Of a DNA stretch of 64,000 nt, positions 36,684-45,556 are shown piece by piece; the first letter of the stretch is position 1; each line of letters begins with the position of its first letter. Source of the stretch: JAJAZB01 sp964244295. Its GTDB lineage: Bacteria > Bacteroidota > Bacteroidia > Cytophagales > Spirosomataceae. The position numbers were made by a program, and so were the translations under genes. The stretch is taken from positions 12,997 to 76,996 of the forward strand of contig CAXTIG010000035.1 of NCBI GenBank assembly GCA_964244295.1. The letters run 5' to 3'. Below the pieces are notes generated by a model. The model did no database searches and was not told where the DNA came from. It saw only the letters and a list, made by a program, of their open reading frames with translations.

Positions 36684-37010
36684 GTGGAAGACCGTGACCG
36701 GGAAGAACTCTATTCCAAACGCGTTCGGGCGGGCAAGCGTACCTACTTTTTCGACGTTAAATCCACCCGCGCCAGCGACTATTACCTCACCATCACCGAA
36801 AGCCGCCGCTTCCCCCAGGGCGACGGCTTCGTGTACGAAAAACACAAGTTGTTCCTCTACAAAGAAGACTTCGACAAGTTTCTGGAAGCCCTCCAGGAAG
36901 CCGTCGGCCACGTAAAAACCGAACTCATGCCCGACTTCGACTTCACTCAGTACCAGGAACAGCCCAAACCCGAAGCAGAATACGGCGGAACGGATTTGAA
37001 GTGGGAGTGA
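36684..37010 (+). CDS. DUF3276 (PUR-alpha-like) nucleic-acid-binding protein
   Basis: A 108-residue protein of the DUF3276/PUR-alpha-like family, widespread in Bacteroidota and seen in a Borrelia protein shown to bind nucleic acid. The family core is clear: ELYSKRVRAGKRTYFFDVKS, DYYLTITESRR and the aromatic HKLFLYKEDFDKFLEAL. Taking GTG as start gives MEDRDREELYSK, the usual family opening, and fits the promoter at 36620-36652. Followed by an AATTAGG tract and a hairpin terminator. Confidence 0.88.
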   Translation: MEDRDREELYSKRVRAGKRTYFFDVKSTRASDYYLTITESRRFPQGDGFVYEKHKLFLYKEDFDKFLEALQEAVGHVKTELMPDFDFTQYQEQPKPEAEYGGTDLKWE

Positions 37011-37015
37011 AACTC

Positions 37016-37200
37016 AATTAGGAATTAGGAATTAAAAATTAGGAATTGTTTTTAATATCCTCATTTCCTGAACTTTACTCAAGCCTTTGGAAGTCCAAAG
37101 GCTTTTTTCGTGGCAAAACGGCTACCTTCGCGGCCTGAAAGCAGGAATAGAAAGGCTGTCTTTTTAATTCCTAATTCCTAATTCTTAATTCCTAATTGAA
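37016..37200. repeat. AATTAGG tracts in inverted order around a terminator
   Basis: AATTAGGAATTAGGAATT (37016-37050 region) and AATTCCTAATTCCTAATT (37167-37198) stand in opposite sense on either side of the terminator between the DUF3276 gene and ychF. Confidence 0.85.
37082..37108 (+). terminator. Rho-independent terminator after the DUF3276 gene
   Basis: AGCCTTTGG (37082-37090), loop AAGT, CCAAAGGCT (37095-37103), then a T run. A textbook terminator on the plus strand. Confidence 0.88.
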
Positions 37201-37203
37201 AAG

Positions 37204-38307
37204 ATGGGTTTGCAATGTGGAATCGTCGGATTGCCCAACGTGGGCAAATCCACCCTGTTCAGTGCCATTTCGAGTGCCAAGGCCGAGGCAGCCAATTACC
37301 CGTTTTGCACCATCGAGCCGAACGTCGGCATCGTGAGCGTACCCGACGAGCGGCTTCAGATTCTGGAGGGCCTCGTCAAACCCAACCGGGTGGTGCCCAC
37401 CATCATCGAATTCGTGGACATCGCCGGACTGGTGAAAGGAGCCAGCCAGGGGGCCGGGTTGGGCAATAAATTTCTGGCGAACATCCGCGAGGTGGACGCC
37501 ATCATTCACGTCGTCCGCTGCTTCGCCGACGACAACATCGTTCACGTCGAAGGCCGGGTGAACCCCGTGGCCGACAAGGAAATCATCGACTACGAGCTTC
37601 AGTTGAAAGACCTCGAATCGGTCGATAAAAAATTGCAGCGCACCGAAAAAGCCGCCAGGACGAGCGGCGACGCAAAGGCGAAAGCCGAGTTGGAGGTGCT
37701 GCTCCGGGTGAAAACCGCGTTGGAACAAGGCAAAAGCGCCCGCACCGTGTCCATCACCGAGGCCGAATCGGGCGCCATCGCCGACTTGCACCTGCTCACG
37801 GTGAAACCGGTGATTTACGTCGCCAACGTGGACGAAGCCAGCCTGCAAAGCGGCGGCAATGCTTACGTGGATGAATTGCAAAAGGCTGTTTCCGACGAAA
37901 ACGCGCAGGTTATCGTGATTTGCGCCGCCATCGAAGCGCAGATTGCCGAGATGGAAGACCCCGACGAGCGGGCCTTGTTTCTGGACGAATACGGCCTGAC
38001 CGAGTCGGGATTGAGCCAACTCATCCGGGCCAGCTACGCGCTGCTCAACCTGATTACTTACTTCACAGCGGGCGTGCAGGAAGTCCGGGCCTGGACGATT
38101 CAGCGCGGCTGGAAAGCGCCGCAGGCGGCGGGCGTGATTCACTCCGATTTTGAGCGGGGTTTCATCCGTGCCGAGGTCATCAAACTGCCCGATTACGTGC
38201 AGTACCGCACCGAACCGGCCATCAAAGACGCCGGAAAAATGGGCGTGGAAGGCAAGGAGTACCTCGTCCAGGACGGCGACATCATGCACTTCCGGTTTAA
38301 TGTGTAG
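37204..38307 (+). CDS. ychF: Redox-regulated ATPase YchF
   Basis: A 367-residue Obg-family P-loop protein that prefers ATP to GTP. Visible are the P-loop GLPNVGKST (9-17), FVDIAGLVKGASQGAGLGNKFL (G3, with the altered residue typical of YchF), the G4 motif in the form NVDE (YVANVDE), and the C-terminal TGS domain with YFTAGVQEVRAWTI and GFIRAEVIKLPDYV. YchF binds ribosomes and takes part in stress and translation control. Housekeeping gene with an AATTCCT tract directly before the start. Confidence 0.97.
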   Translation: MGLQCGIVGLPNVGKSTLFSAISSAKAEAANYPFCTIEPNVGIVSVPDERLQILEGLVKPNRVVPTIIEFVDIAGLVKGASQGAGLGNKFLANIREVDAIIHVVRCFADDNIVHVEGRVNPVADKEIIDYELQLKDLESVDKKLQRTEKAARTSGDAKAKAELEVLLRVKTALEQGKSARTVSITEAESGAIADLHLLTVKPVIYVANVDEASLQSGGNAYVDELQKAVSDENAQVIVICAAIEAQIAEMEDPDERALFLDEYGLTESGLSQLIRASYALLNLITYFTAGVQEVRAWTIQRGWKAPQAAGVIHSDFERGFIRAEVIKLPDYVQYRTEPAIKDAGKMGVEGKEYLVQDGDIMHFRFNV

Positions 38308-38308
38308 T

Positions 38309-38373
38309 TTAACTTCCCGGAATCGGAGCGCCGACCGGTTTAAACCCGTCGTGGAACGATTCCGGGAAGTTAA
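38309..38373 (+). terminator. Hairpin after ychF
   Basis: TTAACTTCCCGGAATCG (38309-38325) pairs with CGATTCCGGGAAGTTAA (38357-38373), a perfect 17-base stem with a 31-base loop that begins two bases after the ychF stop. No T run follows, so terminator or mRNA-protecting hairpin are both possible. Confidence 0.6.
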
Positions 38374-38375
38374 GG

Positions 38376-38538
38376 CTGCTTAGAATTTCAAGAAATCCGG
38401 TAAAACCGTGCGGGGGTCACCCTGAGCGGAGTCGAAGGGCGTGCGGTGGGCAGGCGCTGACCAGCCGCACGCCCTTCGACTCCGCTCAGGGTGACCCCCG
38501 CACTCAGAAAACAGAAACCCTGAACAGTTTCGTTGAAA
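38376..38538. repeat. GTCGAAG palindrome, copy 3, inside a longer repeated element
   Basis: Perfect 38-base arms (38409-38446, 38465-38502) around an 18-base loop. The flanks (TAGAATTTCAAGAAA on the left, CAGAAAACAGAAACC on the right) recur in reverse sense at 48641-48722, where the palindrome is almost entirely missing. Confidence 0.88.
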
Positions 38539-38578
38539 CCCCGCCCCCGCTTCAACCAGGGGCGGGGTTTTGTTTTTT
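38536..38578 (+). terminator. Rho-independent terminator
   Basis: AAACCCCGCCCC (38536-38547) pairs with GGGGCGGGGTTT (38559-38570), followed by TGTTTTTTG. It may be the main transcript end for ychF. The next 190 bases to the DUF1800 start show no gene and no clear promoter. Confidence 0.8.
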
Positions 38579-38772
38579 GTTCCCCGCGCAACCGTTCGCC
38601 CACCGAATCGGTCAATGGCTGACAAACGAAGTGGCCGAACGCGGTCTGCATTGGAAAATACCCGTCCGATTTTTCCGAGTGCCGCTAAACCTTCTTCGTC
38701 CCCGATGCGTCTGAACGGCAAAATTGCGCGCTCGCTCGACTTCGTTTCGCCAACCAATTATCTCCTGAATCC

Positions 38773-40323
38773 GTGGCCCTGCTCGACGTTTACCCCAAAC
38801 CGCTCACCGCCGCCCAGGCCGCTCACCTGCTGAGAAGGGCCACGTTTGGCCCTACGCCGGAGCAAATCCGGGCCTTCACCGGGCTGACCGCCGACCAGGC
38901 CGTGGCGCAACTACTCGCCAGCCAACCCGCCCCCGCCCCGCCACTGGACCCCGATACCGGCAAGGCCTTTCACGACCTGCCCTACGACCGGGACAAAAAT
39001 GGCAAACTGGGTGCTTACCTGAAATACTGGTGGACGGGCCTGATGCTCAACCAACCCGCGTCGTTGCTCGAAAAAGTGACCCTGTTTTGGTCGAATCATT
39101 TCGTCACGGGTCAGGTCACGGTCGCTGATTACCGCTACACCTACCAGTACAACGCCCTGCTCCGGCAACACGCCCTGGGCAACTTCCGGGCTTTCACGGT
39201 GGCCGTGAGCCAGAATCCGGCGATGCTGCGCTACCTCAACGGCAACCAGAACATCCTGGGCAAACCCAACGAAAACTACGCCCGCGAACTCCAGGAACTC
39301 TTCACCATCGGGCGCGGCGGAGCCTACACCGAGGAGGACGTGCGCCAGGCCGCGCGGGTGCTGACGGGCTGGGCCGACGCGGGCTACCGCGACGACAAAA
39401 ACGGGGCGGTAACCAGTTCTTTTCGCGCCAACCTGCACGACACGGGCGACAAAACCTTCTCGGCGGCCTACCAAAACGCCGTCATCAAAGGCCGGACGGG
39501 AGCCAACGCGGGCCTCGACGAACTCAACGACCTGGTCGATTTGATTCTGAAACAACCCGAAACGGCCCGGTACGTCTGCCGGGAATTGTACCGCTGGTTT
39601 GTGAATTCAGACTTGAAACCAGAGGTCGAAACGGGCTTCATCGTGCCCTTAGCCGAGGTGTTTCGGGCGGGAAATTTTGAAATCAAACCCGTGTTGTCGG
39701 CGCTGTTTCGCAGCACCCATTTTTTCGATTCCGCCTTGCAGGGGGCCGTTATCAAAGCACCGATCGATTTGGTGCTGGGTACACTGCGGTTTTTCGGAAC
39801 CAAAACCCTGGACATGACCGCGAACGCCCCGGCGTTTTACCAGGTGACCAGCTACCTCTACCGCTCGCTGCGCGACCAGCAGCAGGATTTGCTCGACCCG
39901 CCCACGGTATTTGGTTGGTCGGCTTACTACCAGGGCGACTACTACCAGCAGTGGATCAATGCGAACACGCTAGGGATTCGGGGTTCGTATTCCGATAACC
40001 TTACCAACGGCTCGGCCAACACGGCGGGCAAGCCCCTGTTCGACCCGCTGCCCTACGTAAAAACCCTCAGTGACCCCAGCGACCCGGCTAAACTTGTGCA
40101 GGAATTGACCACGGCGCTGATGGCCTTTCCGTTGACAACCCCGCAAAAAGATTTCCTCATCGACAACGTGTTGCTCGACGGCCTGCCCCGCTACGAATGG
40201 TACCCGGAGTGGAACGATTACGTGCGCGCCCCCAACGACCCGGCCAAACTGAAGGCCGTCCAGTCGAAACTCAACACGCTCTTGCAGTACATTTTCCGCC
40301 TGGCGGAGTACCAGGTTTGTTAA
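38773..40323 (+). CDS. DUF1800 domain-containing protein
   Basis: A 516-residue protein of the DUF1800 family. The hallmarks are AAHLLRRATFGPTPEQIRAFTG near the N-terminus, LLEKVTLFWSNHFVTG (about 97-112), NENYARELQELFTIG, and VFGWSAYYQGDYYQQWINANTL. The family is commonly encoded beside DUF1501 proteins in Bacteroidota and Planctomycetota and its function is unknown. GTG start; no clear signal peptide is seen. The DUF1501 gene follows 103 bases downstream on the same strand. Confidence 0.92.
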   Translation: MALLDVYPKPLTAAQAAHLLRRATFGPTPEQIRAFTGLTADQAVAQLLASQPAPAPPLDPDTGKAFHDLPYDRDKNGKLGAYLKYWWTGLMLNQPASLLEKVTLFWSNHFVTGQVTVADYRYTYQYNALLRQHALGNFRAFTVAVSQNPAMLRYLNGNQNILGKPNENYARELQELFTIGRGGAYTEEDVRQAARVLTGWADAGYRDDKNGAVTSSFRANLHDTGDKTFSAAYQNAVIKGRTGANAGLDELNDLVDLILKQPETARYVCRELYRWFVNSDLKPEVETGFIVPLAEVFRAGNFEIKPVLSALFRSTHFFDSALQGAVIKAPIDLVLGTLRFFGTKTLDMTANAPAFYQVTSYLYRSLRDQQQDLLDPPTVFGWSAYYQGDYYQQWINANTLGIRGSYSDNLTNGSANTAGKPLFDPLPYVKTLSDPSDPAKLVQELTTALMAFPLTTPQKDFLIDNVLLDGLPRYEWYPEWNDYVRAPNDPAKLKAVQSKLNTLLQYIFRLAEYQVC

Positions 40324-40426
40324 TTTTTTGGAAACAGGAGGTAAGAGACAGGAAACAAGACCTTGTTCTTGGATTTCCACCAGCGCCTCTTGTGTCCTGG
40401 CTCTTGCTTCTAACTTCTCTTTTCGC

Positions 40427-41998
40427 ATGAAACGCCGAGACTTCCTCCAGCAGGCTTCCGCTTCTTTTTTGCTACCTGTGCTCATCGACGGGTACGGGGC
40501 AAAGGCATTCCATCGCGCGTCGCCGTTCATGCAGGCGTTGTTGGGAACGGGCGGAATCAGCGACCGCATCCTGGTCATCGTGCAAATGCAGGGCGGTAAC
40601 GACGGGTTGAACACGGTCATTCCCCTCGACCAGATGGGCGTGTACACCGCCGCCAATTTTCGGGGGAATATCGCCATTCCCGAAGCCAAAGCGTTGAAAC
40701 TGAAAGGTCGGCCCGACGTGGGCCTGCACCCGGCCATGACGGGTTTTCAACAACTTTACAACGCGGGCAAACTGAGCATCGTGCAGGGCGTTTCGTACCC
40801 CTCGCCCAATTTTTCACACTTCCGCGCCAGCGACATCTGGATGACCGCCGTCGATCCCACCCAAACCGTCGGCTCCGGCTGGGCGGGGCGTTACCTCGAC
40901 GGGCAGTTTCCGAATTTTCCCGAAGATTACCCCAACGCCAAACTCGCCGACCCGCCCGCCATTCAAATCGGCAGTGTCGCGTCCACCTCGCTGCTGGGGC
41001 CGGAGGGTTCGATGGCCCTCGTGCTGCGCGACCCCGACGCCTTCGCCCGGCTCGTGGGCGACAAACCCAATGACCCCGGCGCGGGGTTGCCCAACACCTA
41101 CGCGGGCAACCAGATTTCGTTTATCCGGCAGCAGCAAACCTCGTCGGTGGCCTACGCCGGGCAGATCAAGGGCGCCGCCGACAAGGCCAAAAACCTCGCG
41201 ACCTACCCCGCCGGCAACGCGCTGGCCGACCAGTTGAAAATCATCGCCCGGCTCATCGCGGGGGGCCTGCAAACCCGCGTGTACTACGTCACCATCGGTA
41301 GTTTCGACACCCACGCCGCCCAGGTGGATGCCGCTGACACGACCACGGGTACGCACGCCAACCTGCTGCGTACGCTTTCCGACGCCATCGCGGCCTTCCA
41401 GGCCGACCTGGCCCAGTTGAAACTGGAAGACCGGGTGGTGGGCATGACCTTCTCGGAATTTGGGCGGCGGGCCATTTCCAACGGCAGCCGGGGCACCGAC
41501 CACGGCACTTCGGCCCCCATGTTTGTGTTTGGAACGTCGGTGAAAACGCAGGTGGTCGGGCAAAACCCCAACCTCAGCGACCTGACGAGCAACAACCTGA
41601 AAATGCAGACCGATTTCCGGCAGGTGTACGCGGCCCTGCTCAGCGACTGGTTCGGGGCCGACGCGGCCTCCGAAACCGCCGCGCTCTTCCGCGATTTCGC
41701 GCCTGTACCCATCTTCAAAGGCGCGGCCGTGACCGGTGTGGAACCCACCTCACCCGCCGACGTGCTCTACCCCAACCCCGCCGCCGCCGAAGTGGTGTTG
41801 AATTCGGTGATGATCCAATCGGGCGTAAAATCTTTCCAACTCAGCGACCTCAGCGGCCGGAACGTGCTGGTGCGCGATTTCAGCACCAATGGCCCGGCCC
41901 TGCGCCTCAACGTGAGCAACCTGCCCACGGGCAGCTACGTGTTGCGGGTGGAAACACCCCAGGGCGCGCTGACGCGGCGCTTGCTGGTGGCGCGGTGA
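40427..41998 (+). CDS. DUF1501 protein with type IX secretion sorting domain
   Basis: A 523-residue exported protein of the DUF1501 (sulfatase-like fold) family. The N-terminus MKRRDFLQQASASFLLPVL has the twin-arginine form typical of the family. The body has VQMQGGNDGLNTVIP, GLHPAMTGFQQLYN, FSHFRASDIW and FSEFGRRAISNGSRGTDHGTSAPMF in pieces. The last 80 residues (LYPNPAAAEVVLNSV to TRRLLVAR) are a type A type IX secretion sorting domain, so the protein is probably moved to the cell surface. It pairs with the DUF1800 protein; substrate unknown. Followed by a hairpin terminator. Confidence 0.92.
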   Translation: MKRRDFLQQASASFLLPVLIDGYGAKAFHRASPFMQALLGTGGISDRILVIVQMQGGNDGLNTVIPLDQMGVYTAANFRGNIAIPEAKALKLKGRPDVGLHPAMTGFQQLYNAGKLSIVQGVSYPSPNFSHFRASDIWMTAVDPTQTVGSGWAGRYLDGQFPNFPEDYPNAKLADPPAIQIGSVASTSLLGPEGSMALVLRDPDAFARLVGDKPNDPGAGLPNTYAGNQISFIRQQQTSSVAYAGQIKGAADKAKNLATYPAGNALADQLKIIARLIAGGLQTRVYYVTIGSFDTHAAQVDAADTTTGTHANLLRTLSDAIAAFQADLAQLKLEDRVVGMTFSEFGRRAISNGSRGTDHGTSAPMFVFGTSVKTQVVGQNPNLSDLTSNNLKMQTDFRQVYAALLSDWFGADAASETAALFRDFAPVPIFKGAAVTGVEPTSPADVLYPNPAAAEVVLNSVMIQSGVKSFQLSDLSGRNVLVRDFSTNGPALRLNVSNLPTGSYVLRVETPQGALTRRLLVAR

Positions 41999-42036
41999 TG
42001 TGTTTTTTAGCAGGACATGATAGGTGGTACGGAAAG

Positions 42037-42067
42037 CCCCTGGCCGTGTGGCTGGGGGATTTTTTTG
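42037..42067 (+). terminator. Rho-independent terminator after DUF1501
   Basis: CCCCTGGCC (42037-42045), loop GTGT, GGCTGGGGG (42050-42058) with two G-T pairs, then a seven-T run. Confidence 0.75.
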
Positions 42068-42082
42068 GGAAGCAGTCGAAGG

Positions 42083-44227
42083 TTAAGCGGGCTGCATGGT
42101 ACGAAAAGCCGCTTCCTCAACCGGAAACAGGTTCCCGTTTTGAAGTTGATACCCCCGATCGGCCCGCTGGCGGGTGCTGAACCGGTGCGTAACCAACACC
42201 TTAGCCAGTTGGGGTTTGAGTCGATCCAACAGCGTCAGGATGAATTCTTCGGTTTGGCGGTCGAGCGAGGCGGTGGGTTCGTCGAGCATCAGCAACCGGG
42301 GTTTTCGGTAGAGCGCCCGCGCCATGCCCACGAGTTGACGTTGTCCGCCGGAGAGATGAACACCCGCCTCGCCCATCGGCGTAAAGTAGCCCAGCGGCAG
42401 GGACTCAAAAAAGCGGTCGAAGCCGGTTTCCCGACAAAAATTAACCATCGATTCGGCTTCTTCGATGGGATTGCCCATCAGCAGGTTGTCGATCAGGGTG
42501 CCGCTAAACAGGCTGATTTGCTGCGGCACTACGCCGAGCACCGAGCGCCAGGCAGGCGTGGGAATTGAGTTCCAGTTTTGTCCGTTCACCCGAATTTTCC
42601 CGTTTTCGGGCGTGTAAAACCGTTGCAATACCTGGAGGAGCGTGCTTTTCCCACCGCCCGTTTCCCCCACCACCGCCACGAGTTCCCCCGTGCGTACCCG
42701 CAGCGACACCTCGTGAAGCAAACGACTGCGGCCCGGAAAGCTGAAATTCAGGTCTTGAATTTCCAGTTCGATGGCACCATCGGGGAACGGAAGCCACTCA
42801 GCACCGATTTCCGCGCCACGCTCAGGACGGGCACCGGCAAATTCCATCATCCGGTCGAAGGCCACGCGGGCCTCGCCCAACTGAATGGTGACGAGCGACA
42901 AGCCACTCACCGCTGGAATGAGCGTACCGGCCAAACTCAGCACGGCCACCAACTCGCCCAGGCTCAGGTTTTTTTCTAAAATCAAGTACGCCGCCCCGCC
43001 CACGAGTCCCGACAGGAGCAGCGCCGAACCGAGTTCGGCCAGCAACGCGAAACGCAGCCCCAAGCGACCAAGATCGTAGCTGCGCTGTTGAAAAACGCCG
43101 TACACGGCGCGGGCCAATTCGGCGAAAACGCCCTCCCGGTTTGCCATTTTCACCGCCTCGATGCCCTGAATCGAATCGACGTAGTGGCTTTCCGAGCGGG
43201 CGTAGGCGGCCATCACCGCCCGCTGTCCGGCGTTGATTTTTTTGCCAAACCGCGCCGAAAGGCCCCCGAACCAGGGCACACTCAGCAGGGCCACCGCGCC
43301 CAGGGGCCAGGAGTAGGTAAACAAGGCCCCTGCCGCCACGAGCGCCACGAGCAGGTTGATGACCACCTGCCCGGTCAGAAAACTGACCGTTTGCTGTACC
43401 CGCCGGGTGTCGTTGAGGCGGGCCAGGAGTTCGCCCGTACTACGGCCATCGAAAAAGGACTTGGGGAGGCGGAGGAGTTTTTCGTAGAACGAGCCGACGA
43501 TGCGGTTGTTGAAATCACGGCTCTGGCGAATCAACAAAAATCCGCGCAGGTAGCCCACCCCGGCCCGCGCCAACAGCAGGGCGGTGAGCAGGCCGAGGCC
43601 GAGCCAAAGGCGGCGCTCGTCGCGGCTGGGCAGGATGTCGTCGAGCAGGCGTTGGGAAAACAGGGCGGTCGAAATGCCCAGCCCGGCCAGGGCCAGCCCC
43701 AGGCCCGCCGCGATGCCCAGCAGCGGGGCGTCGTCGCGGAGCAGGTCGAGGAAGTAGCGGCGGTGGGTGCGACGCTCGTCGGTGGTTTTTACGAAAGTGG
43801 CGTTGGGGCGGAGGGAAAGCAAGGCTTTCGTTTGCCAGATTTCATCGAGTTCGGCGGCGCTCATCCGGCGCAGGCCCTGGGCCGGGTCGCCGAGCAGGAT
43901 CTGTTCTCCTTCAAAACCGTAAAACACGACGTAATGCTGGAGTTGGTTTTCCATGACGACGTGCAAAATGGCCGGTTCGCTCAGTTCGCGCAGGTTTTCG
44001 ACGCTTTCGGCTTCCAGCCCCTCGGCATCGAAACCCGATTCGGCGGCGGCCTGAAAAAGGCCCAGCAAGGTAGTGCCCTGGAGGTTCGTGCCCGAAACTT
44101 CGCGGAGACGTTCGAGGGGTGCGTCGCCGCCGTGGTAACGAAGAATGCTTTTGAGGCAAGCCACCCCACAGTCGGACTGGCCTTGCTGACGGACGTGGGT
44201 TTTTTCGATAAATCGGGTGGGTTTCAC
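42083..44227 (-). CDS. C39 peptidase-containing ABC transporter (peptide exporter)
   Basis: A 714-residue inner membrane exporter that cleaves double-glycine leaders and secretes the peptide. Domains: C39 peptidase (about 1-140) with the catalytic Cys20 in QQGQSDCGVACL, His98 in LQHYVVFYGF and Asp114; six-segment membrane domain (about 155-430); ATPase with VVGETGGGKSTLL, HLSGGQRQLVGMARAL and LLMLDEPTAS. The start is taken as GTG 44227 (MKPTRFIEKTHVRQQ); GTG 44263 would lie in a palindromic repeat and add 12 residues. Last gene of a same-strand group with a membrane thioredoxin, two AT-rich genes and a double-glycine peptide. No separate HlyD-type adaptor gene is seen nearby. Confidence 0.93.
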   Translation of the reverse strand: MKPTRFIEKTHVRQQGQSDCGVACLKSILRYHGGDAPLERLREVSGTNLQGTTLLGLFQAAAESGFDAEGLEAESVENLRELSEPAILHVVMENQLQHYVVFYGFEGEQILLGDPAQGLRRMSAAELDEIWQTKALLSLRPNATFVKTTDERRTHRRYFLDLLRDDAPLLGIAAGLGLALAGLGISTALFSQRLLDDILPSRDERRLWLGLGLLTALLLARAGVGYLRGFLLIRQSRDFNNRIVGSFYEKLLRLPKSFFDGRSTGELLARLNDTRRVQQTVSFLTGQVVINLLVALVAAGALFTYSWPLGAVALLSVPWFGGLSARFGKKINAGQRAVMAAYARSESHYVDSIQGIEAVKMANREGVFAELARAVYGVFQQRSYDLGRLGLRFALLAELGSALLLSGLVGGAAYLILEKNLSLGELVAVLSLAGTLIPAVSGLSLVTIQLGEARVAFDRMMEFAGARPERGAEIGAEWLPFPDGAIELEIQDLNFSFPGRSRLLHEVSLRVRTGELVAVVGETGGGKSTLLQVLQRFYTPENGKIRVNGQNWNSIPTPAWRSVLGVVPQQISLFSGTLIDNLLMGNPIEEAESMVNFCRETGFDRFFESLPLGYFTPMGEAGVHLSGGQRQLVGMARALYRKPRLLMLDEPTASLDRQTEEFILTLLDRLKPQLAKVLVTHRFSTRQRADRGYQLQNGNLFPVEEAAFRTMQPA

Positions 44228-44256
44228 GTCGTAGTCGGAAGTTACTTTTTTTAAAG

Positions 44257-44340
44257 GGGTCACGCTGAGCGAAGTCGAAGCGTGTGCGGCTGGTCAGCGT
44301 CGGCCCACCGCACACGCTTCGACTTCGCTCAGCGTGACCC
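44257..44340. repeat. GTCGAAG palindrome, copy 4 (inverted orientation)
   Basis: Perfect 33-base arms (44257-44289, 44308-44340). Its 18-base loop is the exact reverse complement of that of copy 2 at 31145-31162, so the element is in opposite orientation. It separates the thioredoxin and exporter genes. Confidence 0.92.
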
Positions 44341-44363
44341 TTGACATTGGAGATTTTAAACTA

Positions 44364-44876
44364 TCAAAGCGCCTCTTCCACCGCCTCCCAGCGGGTTTCG
44401 CCCTTAAATTCTTTTTTCAAACGCCCATCCGCCCCGTACACGAGCAGGTGCGGCACCATCCGAAAGCCCAGCGAATCGAAAGCCACGCGGGCTTCGATGT
44501 GGGCCACGCTGACGTGCGGCAGCGTATCGAGCCGGTAGCGTTTAGCGAAGGTTTGCAGCCGGGGCAGCGGCTCGGTGGAGAGGAGCCACACCTGGGCTTT
44601 TTTCAGCAAGGTGGGGTGCCTGGGGAGTTGCTCGGCTTCGTACTGGCAGTGTTCGCAGTCGGGGTTGAAGTACATGACCACCGTGGGCAACGAGCCGACT
44701 AAAGCCAGTTGTTCAGAATGCTGGTTTTTGTACACGGTAAATTCGGCGAGGTGCTGCCGACGGGTAAGAGCCTCTTTTTTGGCGTTCAGCCCGGAAACCG
44801 TTCGGAATCCCAACCAGCCTGCGGCACCAAGAAGTAAAACACCGAGGATGAGACCGAGCCGTTTCCGGTTTTTCAT
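44364..44876 (-). CDS. Membrane-anchored thioredoxin-like protein
   Basis: A 170-residue protein with one N-terminal membrane segment (LGLILGVLLLGAAGWLGF) and a periplasmic thioredoxin fold with CEHC (Cys74, Cys77) in MYFNPDCEHCQYEAEQL and a cis-proline region near DTLPHVSVAH/RMVPHLLVYG. It resembles TlpA-type thiol oxidoreductases. Placed between a C39 exporter and the peptide-side genes, it may form or reduce disulfides in the exported peptide, whose core has two cysteines; that role is inference. Confidence 0.85.
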   Translation of the reverse strand: MKNRKRLGLILGVLLLGAAGWLGFRTVSGLNAKKEALTRRQHLAEFTVYKNQHSEQLALVGSLPTVVMYFNPDCEHCQYEAEQLPRHPTLLKKAQVWLLSTEPLPRLQTFAKRYRLDTLPHVSVAHIEARVAFDSLGFRMVPHLLVYGADGRLKKEFKGETRWEAVEEAL

Positions 44877-44929
44877 GGTGCGCTTCTCAAGAACAGACCT
44901 ATGATTTTTTCAATTTGCATCCCCAGCAA

Positions 44930-45556
44930 CTATCCAAGATTGACGCTGAGAAATACCACGAACAGCACCCATAGCGCAAGAGCAGGGCCATACGAAACTG
45001 CCACCAGCCGCATTCCTTCGGACAATGGTTTTTGCAGCACTCGACTCAGTCCATAACCTAATAGTAACCAGTACGCCAGTTCCCAGATACTTAGCAATTG
45101 TAATGGATAAGCAAGGTATTTCTCTACGTTTTCCCGTTCGAATAGACTCAGTGCAGATAGTGAAAAAAACCATTGCAAATCGATTAGAGTATAGTCGGTT
45201 TGGAAAAAGCCGAACCAAATAATTTTTATTAAAGGCGGAACAAGATTCACTAATTCAGCCATTATTACCACGCTGAATAATTTTATAGTAGATGTCCTAA
45301 TTTCAGTAAAAAAAATTGCAAGCCATAAACATGAGGTAATGATCCCGAGTTTGAACAGAATGCGAATCGGAATGAAAATATATCCAATCCAAGCAAATTT
45401 GTTTTTACTTTTAATCAACTGCTCAATTCTTTCGTAATCTAACTGTTTAGAATATGTATTGAAGTGCATTGCTTCAGTGATGATTAAATCATTAAGAATG
45501 AAATTATATATCGACAATGATATACAGATAAAGCAAAAAATAAATAGGTACTTCAT
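44930..45556 (-). CDS. Hypothetical integral membrane protein of the peptide cluster
   Basis: A 208-residue protein with about five hydrophobic segments (YLFIFCFICISLSIYNFIL, FAWIGYIFIPIRILFKLGII, LFSVVIMAELVNLVPPLI, LLSIWELAYWLLLGYGLS, ALALWVLFVVFLSV). No family firmly recognised; the shape recalls Yip1-like membrane proteins. Its ATG overlaps the TGA of the upstream gene (ATGA at 45553-45556), so the two are translationally coupled. The gene is far more AT-rich than most of the window, as is its upstream partner. In a peptide-export cluster it could be an immunity or accessory membrane protein, but nothing in the sequence proves it. Confidence 0.72.
   Translation of the reverse strand: MKYLFIFCFICISLSIYNFILNDLIITEAMHFNTYSKQLDYERIEQLIKSKNKFAWIGYIFIPIRILFKLGIITSCLWLAIFFTEIRTSTIKLFSVVIMAELVNLVPPLIKIIWFGFFQTDYTLIDLQWFFSLSALSLFERENVEKYLAYPLQLLSIWELAYWLLLGYGLSRVLQKPLSEGMRLVAVSYGPALALWVLFVVFLSVNLG

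Noticed and set aside
44228..44263. Earlier GTG start of the C39 exporter
   Set aside because: That codon lies within the arm of palindrome copy 4; the later GTG gives the usual C39 N-terminus. Not fully excluded.
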